From positions 1,426,001 through 1,490,000 of the forward strand of contig NZ_CP166961.1 of assembly GCF_041410465.1 (NCBI RefSeq): a stretch of 64,000 bases of DNA, written 5' to 3'. The notes below the pieces were generated by a model. That model worked only from the letters and a program-made list of their open reading frames with translations, was not told the origin of the DNA and made no database searches. The number at the start of each line of letters is the position of its first letter. Positions within the stretch are counted from its first letter, which is position 1. Source of the DNA: Thalassotalea sp. 273M-4. GTDB taxonomy: Bacteria > Pseudomonadota > Gammaproteobacteria > Enterobacterales > Alteromonadaceae. A program made the position numbers and the translations under genes. Below are positions 57,221 to 64,000 of this stretch, piece by piece.

Positions 57221-57900
57221 TGAATGAAAAAATCCCATTAATTACTATCGACGGTCCAAGCGGCGCAGGTAAAGGGACAGTATCCAGGATAGTTGCTGAA
57301 CAGTTGGGTTGGAACTTTTTAGACAGTGGTGCCATTTACCGAGTACTCGCTGTGGCAACGCAACACCATGGTATTAATGTAGACGAAGAAGATGCCATTA
57401 TACCGTTAGCGTCGCATTTGGACGTCGAGTTTAAAATTGTCGATGCAGATGAACCGCGAGTGATCTTAGAAGGCGAAGACGTAACCGATAACATTCGTAC
57501 CCAAGAAGTAGGGGAGTTGGCTTCAAAAGTGGCAGCTTTTCCGCGTGTACGAGAAGCGTTACTTAGGCGTCAACGCGCCTTTAAAGAAGCGCCGGGGCTA
57601 TTAGCTGACGGACGTGATATGGGCACTGTGGTTTTTCCTGATGCGCCGGTAAAAATCTTTTTAACTGCCAGCGCTGAAGAAAGAGCGCAAAGACGCATGA
57701 AGCAGTTGCAACAAAAGGGGATTGATGTTAACATCGGGCGCCTTTTAGACGAGATACGTCAGCGAGATGAGCGCGATCAGAATCGCACTGTTGCACCGCT
57801 GGTTCCGGCTGAAGGTGCGTTGATTATTGATTCTACCGAATTAAGCATTGAGCAAGTAGTGGAAAAAATTCTGCTATTTGCAAATGAAAAGCTATCTTAA
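57220..57900 (+). CDS. cmk: Cytidylate kinase
   Basis: A 226-aa nucleoside monophosphate kinase phosphorylating CMP and dCMP. P-loop GPSGAGKGT (12-20); CMP-binding residues lie in DSGAIYR and [15 protein letters not shown] (about 127-141); lid region [14 protein letters not shown]. The ATG overlaps the aroA stop (TAATG). It precedes rpsA, as in E. coli. Confidence 0.97.
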   Translation: MNEKIPLITIDGPSGAGKGTVSRIVAEQLGWNFLDSGAIYRVLAVATQHHGINVDEEDAIIPLASHLDVEFKIVDADEPRVILEGEDVTDNIRTQEVGELASKVAAFPRVREALLRRQRAFKEAPGLLADGRDMGTVVFPDAPVKIFLTASAEERAQRRMKQLQQKGIDVNIGRLLDEIRQRDERDQNRTVAPLVPAEGALIIDSTELSIEQVVEKILLFANEKLS

Positions 57901-58026
57901 ATCATTGATTTAGCTTTAATTAACTAACATTTACAAACGCTTACTGCATGGATGCACGAAGTGAATTTAACTACCCCATGATACACGTATGTTGATTGGA
58001 TTAATAACTGAGTATATATACAAGTT
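57901..58026 (+). promoter_or_regulatory. rpsA leader without Shine-Dalgarno
   Basis: 126 nt between cmk and rpsA. No purine-rich ribosome site precedes the rpsA ATG (the last 15 nt are AT-rich). E. coli rpsA also lacks a good site and uses a folded leader that S1 itself binds; a similar autoregulated leader is inferred. TGCATGGATGCA (about 57947-57958) is a small potential hairpin within it. Confidence 0.5.
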
Positions 58027-59685
58027 ATGGAAAATTTTGCACAACTTTTTGAAGAAAGTTTAAAAGAAATCGAAACACGTCCTGGTTCAATTGTTAAAGG
58101 TACTGTTGTTGCTGTAAACAAAGACAACGTTATCGTTGATGCAGGTCTTAAGTCTGAGTCAGTTATCTCTATTGACCAGTTCAAAAACTCTGCTGGTGAA
58201 GTAGAAGTATCTGTTGGCGACGCAATTGACGTTGCTCTTGATGCAACTGATGATGGTTTCGGTGAAACTATTCTTTCTCGTGAAAAAGCCAAACGCTTCG
58301 AAGCTTGGCAGTTCCTTGAAAAAGCTTACGAAGAAAAAGAAACTGTTGTTGGTGTTATCAACGGCAAAGTTAAAGGCGGTTTCACTGTTGAAGTTAGCAA
58401 CATCCGTGCGTTCTTACCTGGCTCATTAGTAGATGTACGTCCAGTACGTGACACTGCTCACTTAGAAGGTAAAGACCTAGAATTTAAAGTTATCAAGCTT
58501 GACCAAAAACGCAACAACGTTGTTGTTTCTCGTCGTGCTGTTATCGAATCAGAAAGCAGTGTTGAGCGTGATCAACTTCTTGAGAACCTACAAGAAGGTC
58601 AAGAAGTTAAAGGTATCGTTAAGAACCTTACTGACTACGGTGCGTTCGTTGATCTTGGCGGCATCGATGGTCTACTACACATCACTGATATGGCTTGGAA
58701 GCGTGTTAAGCACCCAAGTGAAATCGTTAACGTTGGTGATGAAATCCCAGTTAAAGTTCTTAAGTTCGACCGTGAGCGTACCCGTGTATCACTAGGTATG
58801 AAGCAGTTAGGCGAAGATCCATGGGCAGCAATTGCTAACCGTTACCCAGAAGGTTCCAAACTTACTGGTCGCGTAACTAACTTAACTGACTACGGTTGTT
58901 TCGTTGAAATCCAAGAAGGCGTTGAAGGTCTTGTTCACGTTTCTGAAATGGATTGGACTAACAAAAACATCCACCCATCTAAAGTTGTTAACTTGGGTGA
59001 TGAAGTTGAAGTTATGGTTCTTGAGATCGACGAAGAACGTCGTCGTATTTCTCTTGGCCTTAAGCAATGTATCCCGAACCCATGGGAAGAGTTTGCTAAG
59101 AACTTCAACAAAGGCGACAAAGTATCTGGTAAGATCAAGTCAATCACTGACTTCGGTATCTTCATCGGTCTTGACGGTGGTATCGACGGTCTTGTTCACC
59201 TTTCTGACATTTCTTGGAATAGCGGTGAAGAAGCCGTTCGTGAATACAAGAAAGGCGATGAGATCTCAGCTGTTGTTCTTCAAGTTGACCCAGAGCGTGA
59301 GCGCATCTCTCTAGGCGTTAAGCAAACTGAAGACGATCCGTTCAACACTTACTTAGCTGACAACAAAAAAGGTGCTATCGTTACTGGTACCATCACTGAA
59401 GTTGACGCTAAAGGTGCTAAAGTTGAACTAGGTGAAGGCGTTGAAGGTTACATCCGTGTAGCTGATATCTCTGCTGAGCGTATCGAAGATGCAACTACTG
59501 AATTATCAGCTGGTGATTCTGTTGAAGCTAAATTTGTTGGTGTTGACCGTAAGAACCGTTCAATCAGCTTATCTATCAAAGCGAAAGATCAAGCCGAAGA
59601 GCGTACTGCAATCGACAACATTAACAAAACCGAAGAAACTGGTTTAAGTGCAATGGCTGAAGCGTTCAAAAACGCTAAAGGTTAA
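58027..59685 (+). CDS. rpsA: 30S ribosomal protein S1
   Basis: A 552-aa protein with six S1 RNA-binding domains (about 21-87, 105-171, 192-260, 277-347, 364-434, 451-520). Repeated cores such as [36 protein letters not shown] and [21 protein letters not shown] mark them. It unfolds mRNA on the 30S subunit. Codon choice (GGT, CGT, GTT, AAC) is more biased than in neighbouring genes, as expected for a highly expressed gene. An intrinsic terminator follows. Confidence 0.99.
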   Translation: MENFAQLFEESLKEIETRPGSIVKGTVVAVNKDNVIVDAGLKSESVISIDQFKNSAGEVEVSVGDAIDVALDATDDGFGETILSREKAKRFEAWQFLEKAYEEKETVVGVINGKVKGGFTVEVSNIRAFLPGSLVDVRPVRDTAHLEGKDLEFKVIKLDQKRNNVVVSRRAVIESESSVERDQLLENLQEGQEVKGIVKNLTDYGAFVDLGGIDGLLHITDMAWKRVKHPSEIVNVGDEIPVKVLKFDRERTRVSLGMKQLGEDPWAAIANRYPEGSKLTGRVTNLTDYGCFVEIQEGVEGLVHVSEMDWTNKNIHPSKVVNLGDEVEVMVLEIDEERRRISLGLKQCIPNPWEEFAKNFNKGDKVSGKIKSITDFGIFIGLDGGIDGLVHLSDISWNSGEEAVREYKKGDEISAVVLQVDPERERISLGVKQTEDDPFNTYLADNKKGAIVTGTITEVDAKGAKVELGEGVEGYIRVADISAERIEDATTELSAGDSVEAKFVGVDRKNRSISLSIKAKDQAEERTAIDNINKTEETGLSAMAEAFKNAKG

Positions 59686-59735
59686 TTGTTGATACTCGAG
59701 TTTGTCAGTTGTTATAAATAATTGACCAATTCATT

Positions 59736-59764
59736 AAAAAGCCGCTATAATTAGCGGCTTTTTT
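59736..59764 (+). terminator. Terminator of rpsA
   Basis: AAAAAGCCGCTA / TAGCGGCTTTTT stem with a short loop, then T-run. Confidence 0.93.
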
Positions 59765-59886
59765 GTATCTAAATTATAGGCTTACGCCTTTACTATAATG
59801 AAATTCATGGTCTACACTAATTATACTTATACAAACCAGATAGCCCAGGCAGACAGTACAGCTAAACTCATTACTACGGAGGTCAA

Positions 59887-60174
59887 ATGACCAAGTCAGA
59901 ACTGATTGAGAATTTAATCGATAAATTAGACCATTTATCAGCTCGCGATGTAGAAGTAGCGATAAAAGAAATCATCGAAATGATGTCCAATACCCTAGAA
60001 AGTGGCGATCGTATTGAAATACGTGGCTTTGGCAGTTTCTCACTACACTATCGTGCGCCTCGTGTTGGTCGCAATCCAAAAACTGGTGAATCTGTAGAGT
60101 TAAGCGGTAAGTATGTTCCTCACTTTAAACCCGGTAAGGAATTACGAGAGCGAGTCAATATGTCTTTGACATAA
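59887..60174 (+). CDS. ihfB: Integration host factor, beta subunit
   Basis: A 95-aa HU/IHF-fold protein that bends DNA as a heterodimer with Ihf[11 protein letters not shown] opens the helical body; [15 protein letters not shown] leads into the DNA-inserting arm [14 protein letters not shown], with the intercalating proline. GGAGG lies 6 nt before the ATG. Order rpsA-ihfB-lapA-lapB-pyrF matches E. coli and relatives. Confidence 0.98.
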   Translation: MTKSELIENLIDKLDHLSARDVEVAIKEIIEMMSNTLESGDRIEIRGFGSFSLHYRAPRVGRNPKTGESVELSGKYVPHFKPGKELRERVNMSLT

Positions 60175-60193
60175 GCTTTTACTTTGCAAATGT

Positions 60194-60238
60194 ATGGGGT
60201 CAGGTTAAAATTATTTTAACCTGACCCCATTTCTTTTA
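60194..60238. repeat. Perfect 37-nt palindrome (GGGGTCAGG type), also a likely terminator
   Basis: 60194-60230 is a perfect inverted repeat with 18-bp arms (ATGGGGTCAGGTTAAAAT) and a single central base. TTTCTTTT follows, so the RNA hairpin would terminate transcription after ihfB. Another ATGGGGTTCA occurs at 60241. GGGGTCAG-ended palindromes resemble the terminal repeats seen near REP-associated transposases in other gammaproteobacteria, so this may be a small mobile hairpin inserted between ihfB and lapA. Confidence 0.8.
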
Positions 60239-60292
60239 TAATGGGGTTCAATTTTGCGATGATATCGCCATAACAAAAATAGAGAGCTGCCT

Positions 60293-60535
60293 GTGAAACT
60301 GATCATATCCTTATTATTGTTTTTCGCGTTGCTATTGGTGGCATTGATCTTTGGCAGTCAAAACAAACAAATCATCGAACTCAATTACATTATTGCCGCA
60401 ACCAATATGTCTGTCGCGATGGCGGTCAGTATCTTTACCCTTACCGGTTTTTTCATGGGCGCGCTCTTTGTCACCATAGTGGCATTAACGCGTAAATTAA
60501 GACGTAAAAAATCCATCGCGTCGTCGGATAAATAG
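60293..60535 (+). CDS. lapA: Lipopolysaccharide assembly protein A
   Basis: An 80-aa inner-membrane protein with two helices (about 3-20 and 38-62) and a basic tail RKLRRKK (DUF1049/YciS). In E. coli LapA works with LapB to control LpxC turnover and LPS assembly. The start is GTG (60293). lapB begins 6 nt downstream. Confidence 0.92.
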   Translation: MKLIISLLLFFALLLVALIFGSQNKQIIELNYIIAATNMSVAMAVSIFTLTGFFMGALFVTIVALTRKLRRKKSIASSDK

Positions 60536-60541
60536 TTTTTT

Positions 60542-61711
60542 ATGTACGAATTACTTTTTCTTTTGCTCCCTGTTGCCGTCGCTTACGGTTGGTTTATGGG
60601 CAGAAACAGTATTAAGCAAAAAAAACAACACGCCAAAGATGCTTTAACTATTAAGTATTCTACTGGCTTAAACTATCTGTTATCGAATCAACACGACAAA
60701 GCAATAGAATATCTGTTAGAAGCGCTTGAAGTTGAAGACGATACCGTTGAAGCGCATTTTGCGATGGCCAATTTATTTCGCAAACGTGGGGAATTGGACC
60801 GCGCCTTAAAGGTTCATGAGTACTTAGTCCGTCAACCCATGTTGTCTGACAAAGAAAAACAACAAGCTGTATTTGAACTGGGTCGTGACTTTCATACTGC
60901 GGGTTTGTATGACCGGGCCGAAAAAATGTTTTTAAAACTGCTCAAAACTCCTACCTATGGCAATAAGTCCCTTAATTATTTGTTGCAAATTTATCAATCA
61001 ACCAAGGATTGGGATAAGGGCATTGGATTAAAAAAAGCGGTTTTAAAGACAGCAGACAAACGTTTGATGCATGTATTGGCTAACTTTTATTGCGAACTTG
61101 CCGCCCTTGCAATGGCCAAAGAAGAGTATATTAAAGAACTTGAGCTATTGCAGATGGCGTTAGAGCTTGATCCAAACTCCAGTCGAGCAAATCTATTGAT
61201 GGCTCAAGTGTACGAAAACAGCGAACAATACAACGAAGCTTGTCAGTGTTATAAAGAAATTTTTTATCAAGACAAAGAATTCTTTCCTGATGTCATTGAT
61301 AAAATGCAAGCGTGTTTTGCCAAAAGTGATCATCAGGAAGAGTTTTATCCATTTATCAAGCAAGTATATGATAAAACAGGCAGTACCACTGCATTAATCA
61401 AATACCTCGAGTTTGTTTCCGAGCAGGAATCACCTCAAAAGGCCGAAGAATTCATTTTATCGGCACTTAACCGTCGCCCAACCATTCGTGGTTTTAAGCA
61501 TTTTGTTAAAATGCAACTTGCCCAAAACAATAATGATGCATCAAAGCAAAGCCTTGATGTTATTAAAGAGTTGGTTGCGGCCTACCTAAAAATAAGACCC
61601 AGATACCGTTGTCGTAATTGTGGGTTTAACAGTACAGTCCATTACTGGTCGTGCCCATCTTGTCATGATTGGGAACAATTAAAACCAGTTAGGGGCCTAG
61701 AAGGAGAGTAA
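60542..61711 (+). CDS. lapB: Lipopolysaccharide assembly protein B (YciM)
   Basis: A 389-aa protein, the same length as E. coli LapB. An N-terminal membrane anchor (about 2-20) is followed by TPR repeats (about 35-330, e.g. [20 protein letters not shown]) and a rubredoxin-like zinc knuckle with Cys357, Cys360, Cys371 and Cys374 (CRNCG, CPSCHDW). It acts on the cytoplasmic face to couple LpxC degradation by FtsH with LPS supply. Confidence 0.97.
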   Translation: MYELLFLLLPVAVAYGWFMGRNSIKQKKQHAKDALTIKYSTGLNYLLSNQHDKAIEYLLEALEVEDDTVEAHFAMANLFRKRGELDRALKVHEYLVRQPMLSDKEKQQAVFELGRDFHTAGLYDRAEKMFLKLLKTPTYGNKSLNYLLQIYQSTKDWDKGIGLKKAVLKTADKRLMHVLANFYCELAALAMAKEEYIKELELLQMALELDPNSSRANLLMAQVYENSEQYNEACQCYKEIFYQDKEFFPDVIDKMQACFAKSDHQEEFYPFIKQVYDKTGSTTALIKYLEFVSEQESPQKAEEFILSALNRRPTIRGFKHFVKMQLAQNNNDASKQSLDVIKELVAAYLKIRPRYRCRNCGFNSTVHYWSCPSCHDWEQLKPVRGLEGE

Positions 61712-61716
61712 AATAT

Positions 61717-62412
61717 ATGTCTGATGCCAAAGTTGTTGTAGCCTTGGATTTTGCCAAGCAAGACGAAGCATTAGCGTTTGTTGATAAGATTCAACCGCAG
61801 GATTGTAAATTAAAAGTCGGAAAAGAAATGTTTACTCATTTTGGTCCTGAGTTTGTTAAAAACTTAACCAGTCGAGGCTTTGACGTATTTTTAGATTTAA
61901 AATTTCATGATATTCCAAATACGGTGGCAAAAGCGGTCGCCGCTGCCGCTGATTTAGGGGTGTGGATGGTGAATGTGCATGCTAGCGGTGGCAGCAAAAT
62001 GATGGCACAAGCGAAACAAGCGCTTGCACCTTATGGCGATAAAGCACCATTGCTTATCGCGGTTACTGTCTTAACCAGCATGTCGGAAGATGATTTGGCT
62101 GAATTAGGCATTACCATTAGCCCAGAGCAACAGGTTAAAAAACTTGCGACGTTGGCACAACAAGCCGGTTTGGATGGGGTGGTGTGTTCGGCGCAAGAAG
62201 CTGAGATGCTTAAAACAACCCTAGGCAAAGACTTCAAACTCGTGACCCCAGGTATTCGTCCTGTTGGGGCGTCGGTGGACGACCAAAAACGCATAATGAC
62301 GCCACCACAAGCGATAGACTTAGGCGTTGATTACTTGGTCATAGGTCGTCCTATTACCAAGGCAGAAGACCCTCATGCAGTGCTTCAAGAGATTAACCGT
62401 TCAATCGCTTAA
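61717..62412 (+). CDS. pyrF: Orotidine 5-phosphate decarboxylase
   Basis: A 231-aa TIM-barrel enzyme making UMP from OMP. The catalytic Asp-Lys-x-x-Asp array is Asp60, Lys62 and Asp65 in [13 protein letters not shown]; the substrate phosphate loop is TPGIRPVG. It starts 5 nt after lapB with AAGGAG upstream and ends the lapAB-pyrF unit. Confidence 0.98.
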   Translation: MSDAKVVVALDFAKQDEALAFVDKIQPQDCKLKVGKEMFTHFGPEFVKNLTSRGFDVFLDLKFHDIPNTVAKAVAAAADLGVWMVNVHASGGSKMMAQAKQALAPYGDKAPLLIAVTVLTSMSEDDLAELGITISPEQQVKKLATLAQQAGLDGVVCSAQEAEMLKTTLGKDFKLVTPGIRPVGASVDDQKRIMTPPQAIDLGVDYLVIGRPITKAEDPHAVLQEINRSIA

Positions 62413-62438
62413 TTAAGCTTAAATTTTCGTAGTTTTTA

Positions 62439-62474
62439 AAAAAGGCTTTGTGGTAGTGCTACAAAGCCTTTTTT
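62439..62474 (+). terminator. Terminator of lapAB-pyrF
   Basis: 13-bp arms AAAAAGGCTTTGT / ACAAAGCCTTTTT, 9-nt loop and T-run. Confidence 0.93.
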
Positions 62475-62538
62475 CTGCACTCGTTGCCTAAGTTAGCGAT
62501 CCTATATTTTTCGCTTACCACGGGGTTCCAACCCGAAG

Positions 62539-63303
62539 CTATTTTTTCATCGACAACTCTTCTCGATGAGCATACACCGTATACGTAGTGTGACTAAAAC
62601 TTGATGACCAGTTTTTAAGAATTTCCATTGCTTTATCTTTATCTTTCATGTGTTCACCAAGCGCGGTGGCGAAAGGCTTTTCTGGCGGTGTCATATCGGC
62701 GTAGCTTTCATAAGGAAAGACTAAAATTAGGTTCTCGTCTCCGCCAATTTCCCAACTCCAAGACCAAGAAAAAGGCCAATTCATCGCTTTGGCATTATCA
62801 CTGATCGCTTTTTTATACTTTCTTATCTCGCTTCCTTTACCAGGGATCGGGGTCATTCGGTTGACGCCAAAGTAGTTATATTTTTTGGTGTCATCCCATT
62901 TGCTGTTTTCAAAATCAAGTCGGTTGTAAGTATGTTGATAGCTTTGGACAAACTTATCGACATTTTTCATCCAATGCTTACCCACTTCTTTATCATCACC
63001 CCATTGTTTATATGCATCTACGTCGTTCCATGCGGTACAACATGAACGAATAACATAGTAGTTGAGATTTTTACCAATAACTGGGGTATAAGTGTGCCAT
63101 TGACGGGTATCGCCTTGTTGTTTACGAAACGTTAGATGTTTTTTGAGCGCGGCTTCAAATTGCTCTGATTGCCCTGCGTTAGGGACAACAATCCAGCTAT
63201 CTGCTAATGATTTAGGCTTGGCATCTTCGGCAAAGGAGATCCCGCTTAGGCAGAATAAAGCGAGGACACTGGTCAGGAAAATTTGGATAAATAGTTGTTT
63301 CAT
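62539..63303 (-). CDS. Exported protein of unknown function with apparent internal duplication
   Basis: A 254-aa protein with signal peptide (1-25, SFA|E). The mature protein appears to hold two related halves of about 100 residues. SWIVVPNAGQSEQFEAALKK and NYYVIRSCC (first half) parallel FGVNRMTPIPGKGSEIRKYK and NLILVFPYESY (second half). This pattern suits tandem ferredoxin-like (dimeric alpha-beta barrel) domains, though I cannot assign a family. A vicinal Cys pair (88-89) and many Trp residues (WPFSWSWSWEIGG) are notable. Probably periplasmic. Convergent with pyrF. Confidence 0.7.
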   Translation of the reverse strand: MKQLFIQIFLTSVLALFCLSGISFAEDAKPKSLADSWIVVPNAGQSEQFEAALKKHLTFRKQQGDTRQWHTYTPVIGKNLNYYVIRSCCTAWNDVDAYKQWGDDKEVGKHWMKNVDKFVQSYQHTYNRLDFENSKWDDTKKYNYFGVNRMTPIPGKGSEIRKYKKAISDNAKAMNWPFSWSWSWEIGGDENLILVFPYESYADMTPPEKPFATALGEHMKDKDKAMEILKNWSSSFSHTTYTVYAHREELSMKK

Positions 63304-63453
63304 GGTTTGATCCTTTAAAAGTAATTGTTTATAGAGCTAATATCTCGAGATCACGAGTGTTGTACGCTCATAAATACAAAAGAACACTCTTGCATATTGT
63401 TAAAACATATACTGCAAAGACTACTTTAATTGTGATTTAAAATTTGTTTATGA

Positions 63454-63606
63454 AAGGGTGCAAGAAGGCCCTATATTGATGGATTCGTTCGTTTAAAAGA
63501 TAGCAAAGAAACCTATATTGTGCCTTTAATACCAGAATACTTAATCGCTTTAGTGGCAAATACTTTAGTCGAAAAACCGTGTTGGAAGCTGCTTTGTAAA
63601 AAATAA
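63454..63606 (+). pseudogene. Start-less coding fragment
   Basis: An open frame of 50 codons bounded on the left by TGA, reading ...RRPYIDGFVRLKDSKETYIV and PLIPEYLIALVANTLVEKP, then CWKLLCKK and TAA. The codon pattern looks coding, but no ATG/GTG/TTG with a ribosome site opens it. It is likely the 3-prime remnant of a lost gene. I do not recognise the family. Confidence 0.35.
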
Positions 63607-63622
63607 AGAAGGTTGAAAAAGC

Positions 63623-63650
63623 AAAAAAAAACCACCTTATAAAGGTGGCT
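63623..63650 (-). terminator. Minus-strand intrinsic terminator
   Basis: CCACCTT-ATA-AAGGTGG with nine A on its left, i.e. a U-run when read on the minus strand. It should end a transcript arriving from the right, yet I see no gene on the minus strand between here and the window edge. Confidence 0.7.
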
Positions 63651-64000
63651 ATAAAGTCAGGGAGGAAAATATTACGTTAACTGAAATATCAGATGCCATA
63701 TTTTTGATAAAGTTCAATCAAATTTTAATTTATTATAAAAGTTTTCAGACATCTTTTTATTGTTCATTTTTGAACTGTGCTCACACTGCAGGTTCTGGCT
63801 AAAAACACTTTACAATGAAGAAACTTCTAAAAGCAGACTAAACCAAGAAATACCGTACAAAGAACATATTGGGGTCAGTAAGATGTAAACCTTAGAAGGC
63901 GTTGTTGTATCGATTGTTAATCTTAATAATTTGGTTACTATAAAAGTCAAAAAAATCTGAACGTCAGGGTACAAAGTTGGTGAAAAATAGTTAAAAAAAA
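63651..64000. other. Right-end region without recognised genes
   Basis: AT-rich DNA with frequent stops in all frames. A GGGGTCAG octamer at 63871-63878 recalls the 60.2 kb palindrome but has no inverted partner. A short + strand frame (about 63889-63960, LEGVVVSIVNLNNLVTIKVK) looks protein-like but has no start codon; it may be a decayed gene. Confidence 0.4.

Noticed and set aside
63871..63960. GGGGTCAG octamer and short protein-like frame at the right edge
   Set aside because: The octamer has no inverted partner and the frame has no start codon; noted in the region entry but not called.

Overview
The window reads as chromosomal DNA of a marine gammaproteobacterium of the Alteromonadales, probably near Colwelliaceae (Thalassotalea/Colwellia-like). 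The basis is gene order and protein similarity recalled from known families, not a search. Signature neighbourhoods are fldA-ybfE-DUF2788 behind fur; seqA-pgm; metG divergent from mrp-dcd; tesA divergent from ybbA-ybbP; ubiG-gph beside gyrA; and serC-aroA-cmk-rpsA-ihfB-lapA-lapB-pyrF. Nearly all genes are intact, densely packed and closed by clear intrinsic terminators. There is no prophage, integron or CRISPR array.

Layout. 0-8 kb: tail of glnS, an orphan prepilin, the fur/flavodoxin cluster, ybfF, seqA-pgm and astE. 8-12 kb: a branched-chain 2-oxoacid dehydrogenase operon (E1 alpha, E1 beta, and an E2 with two lipoyl domains; no E3). 12-18 kb: a YafK-like L,D-transpeptidase, metG, mrp-dcd and yvcK. 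18.4-19.8 kb: a tRNA operon of one Ala(GGC) and six apparently identical Glu(UUC) genes behind a near-consensus promoter. 20-31 kb: tesA/ybbA-ybbP, a YfcH-like protein, an AI-2E family permease, yciI-yciB, a sulfotransferase-fold protein, an M24 peptidase with an NhaC/YuiF-type permease, and a DUF4250 protein. 31-37 kb: a DcaP-like porin with an exported glutaminase, a dispersed-repeat region, a cardiolipin-synthase-like lipoprotein and a DUF3718 protein.

37.8-49.2 kb is the most rearranged part. The class Ia ribonucleotide reductase genes, usually adjacent, are split. nrdB and its ferredoxin yfaE lie about 7.6 kb from nrdA. Between them are an SLC13/RCK transporter, an unknown exported protein, a nucleoside uptake pair (Tsx-like channel and NupC-like symporter) with FNR-like and palindromic operator candidates, a SpoIIAA-like protein, and a small mobile-looking unit. 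That unit is a GIY-YIG nuclease gene, broken by one in-frame TAA, flanked by 30-bp inverted repeats (28/30 identical) that each fold into a REP-like hairpin. It sits inside one copy of a 117-bp dispersed repeat; a second copy at 34.1 kb lacks the GIY-YIG gene but has a single degenerate hairpin beside it. I regard this as the best candidate for an undescribed element.

49.6-62.5 kb is the core block gph-ubiG, gyrA, serC-aroA-cmk, rpsA, ihfB, lapAB and pyrF. The aroA here carries all four motifs of class II (glyphosate-insensitive type) EPSP synthases rather than the class I sequence found at this locus in E. coli. A perfect 37-nt palindrome lies between ihfB and lapA. The right end has one exported protein of unknown function with an apparent internal duplication, then about 700 nt with a start-less coding fragment and a minus-strand terminator.
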